Under the pieces are notes generated by a model. It saw only the letters and a list, made by a program, of their open reading frames with translations, was not told the DNA's origin and ran no database searches. Positions 20,873-33,243 of a stretch of 64,000 nucleotides of DNA are shown here, in pieces. Every line of letters begins with the position of its first letter. The first letter of the stretch is position 1. Position numbers and translations under genes: made by a program. Source of the stretch: Mesaphorura yosii (Eukaryota > Arthropoda > Collembola > Poduromorpha > Tullbergiidae); assembly GCA_009869945.1 (NCBI GenBank), contig WIXG01000011.1, positions 1 to 64,000 of the forward strand, read 5' to 3'.

Positions 20873-22890
20873 GCCACAAGGTTTACTGGAAACTGGAACC
20901 AACAAAGCACTAAACTAACGCAGGTCCTCGCACATAGCGACTATTGACGCAATATAACCACAGGCAACACACTGGCACAGATTAGCTTTAGTTCCAAATC
21001 AGTACTGAGATAATCTCAAGTTTAAAAGGTGTTTATGTATTGACAAATCAGTCGAGCTGCATTCTCGCGTGTACAATTCACGTTGCATTTATCATTTTCC
21101 GAACAGTGTTCATGTCGGTTGTATGTTAATATAGGCATTAAGTTACATAATTATCTCATCGTTTATTGCAGGAGGCTGCTTCGGCTTTAGCTTTGGATTC
21201 TTGACTTACTCTTGTGGGAATCTGATTTGTAGTCCACTCCACGCCAGGCCAGGCCAAGACAATTAAGCTCCTCGTCCGCAGCTTACTTTTACTTTTTAAA
21301 TGTGCCGTACACCGTTGTGGGAAGGAAGGAAGGAGATTAGCGGCAGCAATAATGGCGAAGGATGGTCGGAGTGGCGAAAGATTGTATTACAGTTTACCAC
21401 GAATGTAGCCAGCCACAACTGCAGACTGCAGCGGAATCAGCACAGCACGGAGGAGTAGTACAGTAAAATAATGGGTGCTCATCTAATTTGAAAAGCCAGG
21501 CAATCATCATCATCACAATTAACCAGACCACAAAAGGGTCAAGATTCACAAGAGCAGGGTCGACGAGATATCAGAAGACGCATACGCAGATTTGTGCTTC
21601 TCATCGAAGCTAGTGCAGCCATTGTAAAAAAAATCTTCAGACTAGATGTGAATTTCTGTGAACTTAGCCAAAGCCAAAATTAGAATTAATGAGCACACAT
21701 CAGTTAGAATTCACAAATCGCAATTCGAGAGGAATGATTAAATGTCAAAAGATTCTGACGCAAGTTATAAAACTCCGTTTACTCTTTCCGATTTTTAACT
21801 TGAAATCAAAAACATTTCACAAAGTTGACGTTCAGAGTGGTGTTGGTGTCAGAACGCCCGAGCTCAACGGTACGTTGTTCATTTATAAATTGCATCTTGA
21901 GAATTCAGAATAGAAAGCATTACGAAGAGCAGTACAACAATGCAATAAATTAAATCGCACTATTTTTTGCTGCACATAATTTGGATTTCAAGGACACGCA
22001 ATTTTTCAACTGAAAACTCTCACACGAGACTGTGAGTGCGAATTTCGCCAGAATTGTGGCCTATTTTGGTTCAATCTCAATTTGCTGCTTCATTTGCTTT
22101 CACATTTCACTCCTCCCAGCCCTAATTCTGAGTCGAAGAGTGTCAATGCCATCGGCATCGGCTGATTCGCGAAGATTGCATAATCAAAGTGCATCTTGAT
22201 TATTGTTGCGGTTAGGCGGACAAATTGAGTAGTAAATTGTGATTGGCTGGCTAAGAGACGCAGAATTGCTGACACGTGACACGTGCAACGCGAAACGCAT
22301 CAGCTCAATTAATTGCATGCACGTATAATTACCGCTCCGGTAACACATCTCCATCTTCGTCACGGGCTTGGTTTTAAATTATGAGTTCCCTATCAATTAA
22401 ATGTCAGCATGCAGTTTCATTCTTTCGCCCAGGGCGTAGAAATTTTAGACTGTGATTTTTACCGTAGAAAAATAAAAACGAAGATGTGTAACGAAACACG
22501 CACGCAATGGACGCAGTCAGCGTCACGATACAATTTGCGAGTTTCTCTTTGCGAGTTGTACTTGCTCAGAGCAGATTGGACCATTGAATTGGCATTGCAC
22601 TTGAAAAACCGGTACCAAAATGGGATGAATAAATGCATGAAGATTTGCTACGGTGGGTTTCGGCTTTGGTTTGGGTTGCTCTCAGTTTCAGTCTCAAGTC
22701 GGTGGAGATGGAAGATGCAGACGACTCAAGACTGTGAACTGAACTCGGATCTCGCTTCGTAGTTTGTGAATCTTGCCGACGACCTGCATTTTGACAAGCG
22801 GCTCTGACACTGCCTCGGATTTGAAATTAGTCACAAATTACCAAATTACCACTTAATTACGATAGCGTGCGTGTTCGTTCGTTCAAAATA
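20873..22890. other. Intergenic region between GMC copy 2 and PLOD (divergent)
   Basis: About 2 kb that must hold the promoters of both flanking genes. No supported coding region; frames at 21689-21913 and 22409-22762 have no domain or splice support. A double CACGTG lies at 22273-22285. Confidence 0.4.
22273..22285. promoter_or_regulatory. Overlapping double E-box (CACGTGACACGTG)
   Basis: Two CACGTG palindromes spaced 7 bp start to start, about 606 bp before the PLOD start codon. Each also contains ACGTG, the hypoxia-response core. Binding is not shown by sequence alone. Confidence 0.35.
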
Positions 22891-25800
22891 ATGCTCACTC
22901 ATCGCAAATTGTTTAATCTTGTGTTAGTCTTAACTTTATTGCATTTCGATTACGAAACGAACTGTCAGCACGACGATGAAGTGGAATTTACGGACGAAGA
23001 TGGGGAGAGTGCATTCTATTCAAGGCCAGCGGAGCCCGTCGTGCCTTCAGCAACATGTAAGTTGAAAATTTGTCAAAATTAACGCCGTAGTTTAAGAATT
23101 TTCAGCCATCTCATGCAGTAAGGCAACAGATTTTGATTCTCGGGTCGTACAATTCCTTGAGCAATGCTGAAAACGTCGTTTCTGTATGCAAAGCAATAAA
23201 GTAGCTTGTTTACTTGCTTGGCCAGGCCAAGCGAACAGCCAAACCGGTTTCATGGAATGATGGAACATTCGCACTAGCACTTGTTAAAGGCAGTCTTGAA
23301 TCTGAGTTTAAGCTCATTCACCTTTTACTGTATAAGTGCTCTTCTTTATTGCCAAGAAGAGCCCAGCGAGCCAAAACAGTTGAACACTTACCAGCCAAGA
23401 CTAAAAACATGCAGAAGACAGACAACAATGTGACGCAACAACAATGCGAATAATACAAATATTTTTTGTAGCAAAACGAGCAATGGGCAATACAGAGTAA
23501 AGTGCAGAAATGGACTCATAATGCGTGCATTCTGAGCTTGAGCACGGTGCAGGCGCCTATGGCACATTAATTCACGTTCCTGTGCCATGCCAAGTCTCCA
23601 CTCGGCTGAAGATTCCCATGCGATATCAATACATGCAATTATATCCATTAGACATGCCACATGCCACTGAAATGAACTTGCTGAAGCTTATGAACTTAGA
23701 TTATGATCTAAAACTGCAAATTTCTGCTTGGAATTTCAGATGAGAAAATACCAGTGAGTAAAACCCCAAAACTCACATTGTTGACCATTTCCACCGGGCT
23801 CACCAATGAGCCACTCGCCCGATTCATTCGCACTGCCAATTTCAATGGATTTTACGAAGAATACGACCTCAAAATTATTGAAGGCAGGCCAAGCGGGTCC
23901 GGCTCTACCCAAAGTCAATCGGATGGGCAGTACAACGACTGGCCTCTGCTTTCAGACGCGACAAAGCTCAATCTGCTACGGAAGGCTGTCAAAGTCTTGG
24001 CGGACAAATCTCGTGACTCTGTGATACTCTTCGTGGACAGCGAAGCCAGTTTGATTCTTGGGAGCTCGGTTCAGATTCTGGACGCCTTCAAGGCGACCAA
24101 CGCAAGCATCCTCTTGTCAGCATCGGCGGAGGACACCTGTGCATTCTACAAAGAACAGCGAACCACAAACAAGAATTTGACCGCGAACTCGTACACCGGA
24201 GCCCAGCTTATCAATTTCGACGGATTCATCGGCTACGCGCACGTGCTCAACGAGTTGTTCCAGCATTCAAGCCTGTCGCAGCTCAAGAATTTTAAAGATG
24301 TCATTAATCTCGTGTACTATGAGAATGAAGCGCTGCGTTCTTCGCTGGGCATACAGCTGGACTCAAATTCCACGATCTTTTACACAATCAAGTCGACGGA
24401 CTACAAAAATTCAACCAACGTGGTGCTTGACCTCAATTTTCGTGATTCAGTGATTCGGCCCAAGTTGATGAAAGCCGTTGAGACTCCAAGCACGGGCCCT
24501 CAGCGAAAAACGAAGGCGAAAGCCACGGTTCCGGTGCTCGTCGTGCAGGCGAATGTGTGCCAGTACCAAGCCGTGATGCCCAACGCGATTCTGAATTATT
24601 ATGGGAATTATTTGACACCGACACTCCCGCAGGACAAAGTCACGCTCGATGGCAGTAAGCCATGGCCGACAATTACGATGGGAATCTTTATCGAGAGACC
24701 GACCCCTTTCATGGAAGAATTCTTCATCGATCTCGACAATTTGAATTACGACAAGAGCAGAATTCATCTCTTCATTCACAACCATTTCAAGTACAACGTG
24801 CATGATGTCGACGCGTTTCTCACTCGTTCCGCCTCGAATTATGCGAGTGTGAAATACATTCGGTCGAAGGAACGCGTGAAGGAATGGGCAGCTCGGAAAC
24901 TTGGCGTGGCACATGCGCTGGAGCTAAACACAGATTTCTATTTCGTGCTGGACGGAAAAGCTCACCTGGAAAACCGCAACACGCTGAAACTGCTCGTGGA
25001 GTCCAACAAATTGATTATTGCGCCACTGCTTTGCTACATCACGACTTCGACCGCGGATCTGCAATCAATCGGCAAGTCATTTTGCAATTTCTGGGGAACC
25101 GTTGATTCCCACGGCTTGTTCAAGAAATCCATCGACTACAAGAACATTGCTACGTCCCAGCACTTTGGAATCTGGAACGTGCCATACATTTCGTCGGCGT
25201 ACCTCATAAATTCGTCTGTGCTTCGAAATCCGGACACGAGGCCCAATTACGTTCACGGGTTCGATGACGCCGAGGTCGCATTCGCGACCAACAACCGCAA
25301 TCGGGGTCTGTACATGTTTGTGACGAACGAATTTGAGGCGGGACACTTGGTGAACACAGACTACTTTGAGACCCATCACAAGACCAACGAATTGTACCAG
25401 ATTTACGACAACCGGTATGATTGGGAGAAGCGATATCTGCATCCGAATTATTATGACGTGCTGCCTGCGAAGGAGTACGGCGGTAGAAATCAGACTCCGT
25501 TAGAACCGTGCCAAGACGTGTTTTGGTTTCCGATTGTCACAGAGCGATTTGCGAAGGAGATGATTGAGGAAATGGAGAGGCATGGCGGATGGGCTGATGG
25601 GAGCATCGAAGCCAGGGGCGATCCATACCCGACCGTGGACATCCAGATGAGCGAGATTGGATTCGATTGGCATTGGCACGAATTTATGAGGCTGTACATA
25701 AAACCACTTCAGGAGCTGGTGTTCAACGGGTACGAGGTTTACCCGCCTAAAACAGGTAGAACTTCATTTTAGCTCATATTTGGCTGCCAATTTACTGATA

Positions 25801-26160
25801 GAATGCGTTTCACTGCTTACAGATCAAGCGTTCGTGGTTAAATATAGTGCAATTGACCAGCGCGAGCTTAAACCGCACTTTGATTTATCGACATACACAA
25901 TTAACATTGCTCTGAACACACCCAAGAAGGATTTCGAGGGCGGAGGGTGTAGATTTCTTAGGAACAACTGCTCAGTGGTAGATACCAAGATTGGCTGGGT
26001 AAGTTACTTTTGTGAATTCGCGAAGAGACTACAATTTTAACCATTATGTCTGCTGCATTCGCAGATGATGATGCATCCCGGCCAACTCACCCACAAGCAC
26101 GAAGGACTGAAAATCACAAAAGGAGTGCGATACATTCTGGTTGCGTTCATTGATCCGTAA
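22891..26160 (+). CDS. PLOD: Procollagen lysyl hydroxylase (PLOD family)
   Basis: ER-lumen 2-oxoglutarate/Fe(II) dioxygenase that hydroxylates collagen lysines; some members also glycosylate them. Four exons (22891-23056, 23740-25755, 25823-25998, 26065-26160) sum to 2454 nt, 817 residues. A signal peptide ([19 protein letters not shown]) is followed by an acidic linker. The N-terminal glycosyltransferase-like domain begins at LTLLTISTG. The central domain includes [12 protein letters not shown]. The C-terminal dioxygenase domain has Fe ligands H and D in [10 protein letters not shown] (about residue 746), the distal His in [11 protein letters not shown] and the oxoglutarate Arg in [14 protein letters not shown], which ends the protein as in vertebrate PLODs. 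Intron 1 (683 bp) is large for this region. Confidence 0.95.
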
Positions 26161-26517
26161 ATACACCAAAAGATTATTTATGGAGCTATTAATCTTTACT
26201 TCCATGCTTGTCAAGTTAATTTTGAATTACTTCTTCTAATAAACTTCTTCACCTCTAAAAGACCGAATCGACCCTGATCCGTGAACTGTCTCATGTTTAA
26301 CGTAGAAGAATAGAGTTTTCTCTAGGTGAACTGATCCTAAACAGCAGCACAATGACACAACGTGGCTTGGGCGTGACGGGACCAGTACGTGGATGACCCT
26401 GGCCTAGATGTCGGACGTGATAGCAATCGCCTTCTCGCCTCTCATGTGATATTTATGTGAATTTGTACATATGCTTAGGTCCCGAATCGAATAAACATGT
26501 CCAAAGAATCATTTTAT

Positions 26518-26797
26518 TCACGGGCGGGGTCTGGAGCCTCTTCTTTCCTTAGATGGGACTGGAGAAGAGTCAGAAGGGCTCCCTGGTCCTGAAATTGTTG
26601 TCATGATGTCAAGACCACTCCAACACAAACTTTTCCTGAATTTGCAATTTTCCTTTTCTTCGTCATCTTTCATAATCCAGCTTGCACATCGTTGCCATAA
26701 AGCAAGCAAAGTCGTCAAATTGCATTGGCTCACAAGTTCCACAGAATCTAGAACCTAGAAAACTCGCCGGATTCAAACTGCGAGCTGAAAACTTCAT
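26518..26797 (-). CDS. Possible short Cys-containing gene, uncertain frame
   Basis: An ATG at 26797 opens a 44-codon frame with a Kazal-like spacing (FCGT, then FDDFACFMATMCKLDYE). It stops, while an overlapping frame continues (DDEEKENCKFRKSLCW) to a stop at 26518-26520 that overlaps a minus-strand poly(A) hexamer. Neither frame has a signal peptide. It may be a broken gene, a last exon, or chance. Confidence 0.25.
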
Positions 26798-27008
26798 GCA
26801 GGATCTGTCAAGAAACTGCGAAGTAAATTATTGACTGAGTAGTAGTTTAGTAATTTTAATCTATGATTAACATCTTTCCGACCGTAATTTGCTGGCCTAC
26901 AGGTTTGGTCCGGTAGGAATTACTTAATTCATCAGTTGATCACCTGCTTAATCCGATTAGCACTAATAGTCAAGTAGCACTTCAAATTTTAGCTCAGGAC
27001 ATGACAAT

Positions 27009-30000
27009 ATGGAGAAAGATTCTACGACAATCATCATAACGAAACCCCAGCGAAAGCATGCTGGAACATCAAGGAATATGAGAGAGAAGGACGAGGAAAC
27101 AGGTGACATGTGATACAACTTCTGCTCTTGCATTTGCAGCCTACCGGAGCCGGAACACTTTTCTTTGTGCTTCCAGTCCTCAACGCCAAGAATGTCCTAG
27201 CCCATGCTGCGTCAGCGAAGGAGCCTCTATACGAGCTGAAGAGGAAAGAAATTGAGGAGTATGTCAGCAATCTACGACATAAAGGACACCACTCATTAGC
27301 AACCGAAGTTGAGCAGTCATTTCGTAAAATATCAGATTGCTTGGGGGAGTTCGAAGATTCGTTATCGCGCCATAAGACTGCATTCACGACTAACCAACGA
27401 GAAAAACTCGAAATGGACTTCAAGAGAGAAATGAAAAGGATTCAGAGACAACGGGATCAGATAAAGCAATGGCTAAATGATACATCCATCAAAGATAAGA
27501 CGATGCTTGAAGAGATGAAACTCATCATTGAAACGGTAAGGTATTTCGCAGAATGTAATTAATGTGTTTGTAAAGTATTTAAATGTGTGCAGCAAATGGA
27601 GAGGTACAAGCAAATAGAGCGCGATTGCAAGGCAAGGGAGTACTCGGATTACTCGCTCAACATTTCCAAGCCCTTGACTCCGCTAGAACAAGAGGAGCAG
27701 AAAACCCGTTGTTGGCTTGATAAGTCCATCGTAGCACTACAGTCACAAGTCGACAAGATTGAACTGGAGATTGGCAAAATTGTGGACGCTAAGAAAAGAA
27801 AATCTGACTGGCAGCAACAGCGAGCCATGAATGAGCATAAGACTTCCATCAAAAAGCACACTTCCCACATCACCAAGTTAGAAATAATCAAAAGGATACT
27901 GACAAACTTCGTCAATGATACGGATGAGGTAGGGAAACAAGGCAGGTATGTGATTGAAGCTCATTGTGGTTATTTTGCTTTCAGCTGACTTCTTTTCTTC
28001 CCAAAGTTGCCGCTATTATGGAAGATATTGACTATTACATTCAGTCGAGCAACGAACCTGAGTATGAAGAAAATGAGCACCTGTACGATGATATTGATGA
28101 AGTCGAGCGAGTAAGTTTCATTCCCTAAAAATTAAACTTACGTTCTCTTCTCAGCATCGGAGCTTAATAAGTTAATCACGCCGGAACAGGCTTGCTTCAA
28201 CGGTAATCTGAGTCTAAAGGCACCCGCTCTTGTACCCTTACCCGCCGAAGAAAAAGAAACGAATGCAATATCTCCACTGAAGAATAGTGAGACTGAAGCG
28301 AATAACAAAGATGCGTCTGTGACAATCCAATCTGGGCAGCCCCAGCTCGCGTCGAAACATCCAGCGGTACATTCGCCTAACACGAGTGAGAAAAAAACAA
28401 TCTTAACAGTAGCAATACGGAATCCATCATCGAATGTGGAGGAATTATCCCCTAGTATGTCAAAAACAACGCCAACGTCGGCAACTGCTAAAGAAAAAGA
28501 TCCAGTCGTGACAGAAGGAGTTTCGCCATGGAAAACCAAAGAATTGCCCCTTCATATGTCAGCGTGGCCACAACTGACGCCGCAGCCTCAGCTTCCATCA
28601 AAACCTGTATTACAACCTATATCCCAGAATTTGGCGAACATGCAGGAGAGGATAGAGCCAGACTCAAAGTCAAATACACCATCTGTTCAAGTGCAGTCGT
28701 GGAAAGATAAACTGTGCTCAAGCATTATGGTTACCCAGCCACGACCGATGAGACCACAGGTACTACATTCAATACCAAGACTGCCGCTGGCATCATCCAG
28801 CCTCCACCAGCTGACGGAAGATAGGCAGAGAGTTCCAGTCGTTACAACAGCAGTATCGCCGTGGACGAACAGGGAGTCATTCTTTAACATACCCGCTGCT
28901 TGGCAACGAGTACTGAGGCCGCAACTTACTGAGCCAGCGCCAAAATCACTGACATTATCTTCATCAAGTCTCAACTACCTGACGAACTCGAAAGAGCCCG
29001 TCACAAGAACCGTGACGTCTTGGAAGGACAAAGACTCATTCATTAGCATGTCAGCCTTGCCACCATCGTCGCGAATAGGGAGGCCACAATCAATTGAGTC
29101 AACGTCAAAGCCGCCCACATTATCTAAGCTCAATTATCTGGCGAACAAGAAGGAGAAAGAGCCAGTCGTGACGAGAACAGTGGCGCCGTGGAAAGGCAAA
29201 GACTCATTCTTTAGTGCGCCAACGTCGCCACGACTAACGATGAAGCCACTTGAAAGACCGCCGCCGACAGCGCCTGCTGGGCTCCATCATCTGATGAGGG
29301 AGAGAGAGCGACAACTAGTCAAGCCTGTACCATCAAGACACGACATGAGGTTTTATCGTCCGAACGGGTTAAGGTCGTCTTCTTCGCTGAGGCCAGAGCC
29401 GCAACTTCCACAGACACCACCAAAATCGTTCATACCCGCCATTTTTTACCTACCAGCCGCAAGGGAGAGCGCGTCAGTCATAACAAGAGGAACAACGTAC
29501 TCGAGAGATATAATTTTTTCTGATCGGGCAACGTCTCACCTGAAACTGCACCAAAAACAAACGCCACCGACATCGCCTAGACTCAATTATCTGACAGTCA
29601 ATGAAAACAACGATACAGTCATAAGAAAAGTAGCGCGGTCGAAGGATAAGGAGCCCTGCTTTAGAATTCCAAAGAGATCACGAGCGATGAGGCCGCTGAC
29701 AAAGACAGACAAACCAGCAGTTTCCGTAAAAAGTAGGCAGAGGAGGGAGAAAGCGGCACGATATGTAGACAGATTTCGGCCACGACGGCATGGTACAAGG
29801 GTGTCAATACTGTTCTTCCCTCCTGCCTTCCCGCCTTTGCTTGAAGCGCTAGAAGCTGCCGTTCTGCTCTCGGAAAAAAGTGTCGAGAAAGTCGGCAAGC
29901 CACCAGCGTCGAACAGAAGCTCGCCATCACCGCCGGATTCATTCTATTACTCGGTAAAGATGGACAAGGATACAGAGCAAGTTGATTCCCGGCCACGTTG

Positions 30001-30248
30001 CCGGAATGAGTTAACCTCTCGTTTCTTCTCTTCAGGATGCCCTTTTCAACATTCCTGGCTTCGACGGACCACTGAGGAAGATGAATGAAATTATTGAGGA
30101 AGAGCTCCTAACTGTTTATGGAGAAGGTCTGAGCAAGTCGTTTGGAAGGGTGGATTCATTGGACAGCGACTGCGCGGACTATGCTGGATCGAATTCCCGT
30201 TCCATTTCCAATTCTACTTGGGCCTACTGCGGCTACTGGAGTTACTAA
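27009..30248 (+). CDS. CNOT3/Not3-like N-terminal domain protein with a repetitive Ser/Pro/Lys-rich tail
   Basis: Six exons (27009-27102, 27177-27535, 27593-27928, 27985-28110, about 28163-29953, 30036-30248) give about 972 residues. The first 300 match the Not3/Not5 N-terminal coiled coil of the CCR4-NOT deadenylase: FEDSLSRHKTAFTTNQREKL, MKRIQRQRDQIKQWLNDTSI, KDKTMLEEMKLIIETQMERY, and, near its end, YYIQSSNEPEYEENEHLYDD. Exon 2 uses the pyrimidine-rich acceptor at 27176, since the earlier one breaks frame. The exon 5 acceptor is ambiguous (28154 or 28162). Instead of the C-terminal NOT box of true CNOT3, exon 5 encodes tandem degenerate repeats, and the protein ends in DALFNIPGF then a Ser/Tyr-rich tail. 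I read it as a divergent paralogue rather than CNOT3 itself. Confidence 0.75.
28495..29735 (+). repeat. Coding tandem repeats in the CNOT3-like gene
   Basis: Six or seven degenerate units of roughly 50 residues. Each starts near P-V-V-T-x-x-V-x-(P/S)-W-K-x-K-(D/E)-S-F, goes through a Pro-rich middle (RPQ, KP), and ends near S-S-L-N-Y-L-x-N-x-x-E-K. Clear starts are EGVSPWKTKE, TAVSPWTNRESFF, TVTSWKDKDSFIS and TVAPWKGKDSFFS; the last units decay (KVARSKDKEPCF). The unit covers about half the protein. Confidence 0.7.
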
Positions 30249-30440
30249 CAATCTAACATGTCAATTGTCAGATGATACCTGTTGATAGCAATTTTAGCGA
30301 TAATTGCTTTGCTATATTAAATTCAAAAGCACTTACAGAAAGTTCAAAATTTTGTGATTGCATTCACGTGCTTTTATTTAGTTTCAATTCATCGTTCAAT
30401 TATCGTGAACAGTTCAAGCGTTTGAACCTTCAGTTCGGAT

Positions 30441-31334
30441 TCATTGGCACTGGCATTTTTCTTTGTATTCTTCATTTTTCCAGTCATACTCCATGAAATC
30501 AGCCACCTCCACCGACGCATCAGAACCATACAGCTTTCGAATAAAGTGGTACGAGACGTCGATTCCGGCCGAAATCCCTGCACAAGGCAAAACAATTTTG
30601 GAATTTTGGAAACAATCCACTAGAAAACACCTATTTGGTCAATTCGGATTCGGACTCCAACTCCAACTAACCTGCAGACGTTAGTATTTTGCCGTTATCC
30701 ACAAATCTCCTGCATTTGCATATTTTTGACTTCGGGCAGAGCTCCTGAATCATATCGTATGTTTTGTGATGGGTTGTGACTGTCATGTTGTCGATTATGC
30801 CTGCTGTGCCCAAAATGGAAACTCCAGTGCATACGGAAATTATGTAGCGTAAGGACGGAGCCAGTTTGTTGATCCAATCGAGCAGCCTGATATTACAGGA
30901 ATAAAAAATTAACTGTTGAACAGCTGTTGCACGAATTATATCTTACTTTTGGTTCTTGCATTCCGTCCGAGTTCCCATTCCGCCGGGAACGACCAGAACA
31001 TCAAGTGAAGGTAAGTTGTTAATGTCGATCACTTCATCGGCTACCACATTCAGGCCGTTAGCATGCACTTGGCGAGATTCCACTCCAATTGTTATCACCT
31101 ACGCCAGGGCCAAAGCCAGCCATAGACAACAATTTCGACTTAAGGGAAATTTTGTTCGTATCAAATACAATTACAATTTGTACGTACCTTGACCAGCCCT
31201 GGAAATAAGAGTCCCGTCAGTGAAAATACTTCAAATGGGCCACAGAAGTCCAACACCTCCACTCCATCGAAGATCAGGATTCCAACTTTGATGGGAGTGG
31301 TGTCCTTCAGTTTCGAAGTTCCAGCGTACGACAT
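30441..31334 (-). CDS. DJ-1/PfpI superfamily protein, isocyanide-hydratase-like
   Basis: Four exons (31334-31188, 31098-30947, 30886-30672, 30577-30441) sum to 651 nt, 216 residues, the usual length for a single GATase1-like domain. It opens with KVGILIFDGVEVLDFCGPFE, in which the D-x-x-E type region is typical of this family. VLVVPGGMGT comes next, and the nucleophile elbow is SVCTGVSILGTAG with a Cys. ILTSAGISAGIDVSYHF matches the distal motif of isocyanide hydratase and AraC-associated amidases better than classical DJ-1 (which has a VCAGP elbow). No HTH domain is attached. Such sequences are common in bacteria and fungi; four spliced exons show this copy is a resident nuclear gene. The substrate is unknown. 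Confidence 0.85.
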
Positions 31335-32162
31335 CGTGCTTTCGTGCTTTGCTTTTTCTCTTGATTTCAGTTCGCGAAACTAACTGAATGAATAAATGCC
31401 GTGCTGGCTAAATGCAAGCAAGCCCTCTCCTGAGTTGTATTACGTACATTACGTAACATGCGTATGATCTACTCAATGCTTTGACCTTGACTCATAATTT
31501 ATCACTTTTTGCTGCAGCTTTCATCAGAAATAGCGTTCTACTTGTCGTTAGACTTTGAGGATGCGGCTTGCGTCATGATTTGGATCTCGCTCCGTTCGCA
31601 AGTCGTGAGCATGTGATGTTTTAAATGATTCCACGACTTAATTCAATAAATTCGGAAAAATGGAGTATGAATCGTAATCGCAATAAATTACGATGAAGTT
31701 GAAGGCTTTGCCTTGTTTGTTGGGTCAAAAATTGACATCATTCATGGAAATTTCCCAGCATTTGTGCAGTGTGTGAAGGACTTGTATCCATGGCCCGTAT
31801 CTTTGTACACGGTCAAACATAGATAGCTGTATCCAGCTATTTTCTCATTGGTATTGGAAATTCTCCCACGCCAAACCGCCGCAGACGAAAGCACTTGAAA
31901 TCATTAGAAATTTTCCAAACGCTAAAGCGTAAAATATACACAGACCGCTGATCTTGCACAAGGTGACTGGAGACGTCGTTTTTGTCACGGGTTCTTTGCG
32001 TACATGAAATTACTGGCAAGCGGATGATTCTATGCTGTAATCCGAATATAAAATTTATTAAAAGTGCCTTTATTTCATGGCTTATTCGTGCTACAATGAG
32101 CAATATTGAGTAAACGCGACACAAGCAGGATCGGCCCACCAGTGAGCAGATGCGGCTCAAAG
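31335..32162. other. Intergenic, no gene seen
   Basis: Frames such as 31837-32160 (-) have no domain and poor composition. No repeats noted. Confidence 0.4.
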
Positions 32163-32563
32163 TTAACCCGTAATTGGCCAGCTTGGGTAAACTTGTTGGG
32201 CCCAGACTGTGCTGTTGGTGGTTCCATTACTGGGGATGCAGACTTCCATCGTCACTGGGAAGCAGGTCTTGCTAACTGTAATTGGAAAGTACGATAAGGA
32301 AAAGAGCTAAGAAGTTAACGCAGATTCTTGTCTGGCGCTTACTAATATGGCCACGTCCAGCATAGGCATCGTCAATTTCCAGAGATTCGTATTCATCTTC
32401 TTCCAGTTGAACATTGCTAAACTGAGAAATGCAAATTAATCTATGAGAATAGGCACAGAACAGAATATCCTTTAGGGAAATGAAATCTTACTCTTCTGGA
32501 CATGACTTGCGTGAATGCAGCGAAAGCGACGAAGATGGCGAACAAGAGTTGAAGGCGAGACAT
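32163..32563 (-). CDS. Short secreted peptide precursor with a two-cysteine core
   Basis: Too small and split to show up as one frame. Three exons (32563-32492, 32421-32343, 32275-32163) with GT-AG borders total 264 nt, 87 residues. Exon 1 is exactly a signal peptide (MSRLQLLFAIFVAFAAFTQV) ending in MSRR, a possible dibasic site. Exon 2 is an acidic spacer (QLEEDEYESLEIDDAYAGRG). Exon 3 holds ISKTCFPVTMEVCIPSNG, a C-x7-C pair that could form one disulfide loop, then a potential N-glycosylation site (NST) and a tail ending YPSWPITG. The layout resembles neuropeptide or other peptide-hormone precursors, but the loop matches none I know (allatostatin C is C-x6-C, elevenin C-x8-C). Confidence 0.65.
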
Positions 32564-33207
32564 GATGAGTTAGTTGGGTTGTGGGATTTGGAGAAATTCT
32601 GTTCCGAAGTCTTGCGGCGAACTGAATGGACTTCGTCAGAAATCCGATTTCTTTTATTCAAAGACTTCAAATCTAAAACCGTGTCCTCGATGGAGTTTGA
32701 GGCTATGTGGAGTTTGCAACTTTACGCGCGATGCAGCTGATTAAATACCGAATCAGAATTACTTGCACGCGATTGTTTGGCTCGGCACTGATTTCTAATA
32801 TTGATTTTCATTCAACGAAGAGATCAACAGAATTTCTTCTCGGAGATATGCAACGACGCCATTGATCTGCGCTGCGGTTTGGTGACGATGGTTGATTACA
32901 TTCCCATTCGACCACGTGCACACCTGAACTCACGAAAACAGTAAATCGTAAATTTATGAAGGCCACAACCAACGCTTCGTGCGCACGATTCTCCAACTGC
33001 AGTCGTCCACCTCCTATGATCCGCAACCAAAATGAATGAATGAGGCTGGAAGGAAAATTGAGTGGAAAGAATTAACAGTTGAATTGCGGAATCATTGAAT
33101 GTAGACATCGGGGAAAATGAATGAACCGAATTCACACACACAGCGAAGATTCAAAATTCAGAACAAACTGTTCTTTCCCAATGAGATGCAACCAGCGGAT
33201 GACTTTT

Positions 33208-33243
33208 TATAGTCACAGGTGTTTATAAACACCTGTGACTATA
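33208..33243. repeat. Perfect 36-bp palindrome
   Basis: The 18-nt half TATAGTCACAGGTGTTTA is followed directly by its reverse complement, with no loop. It abuts the next palindrome without a gap. The outer TA could be a TA target duplication around a 32-bp core. Confidence 0.95.

Noticed and set aside
24447-24914. Long minus-strand frame
   Set aside because: Antisense shadow of the PLOD exon, whose plus-strand frame has clear family motifs.
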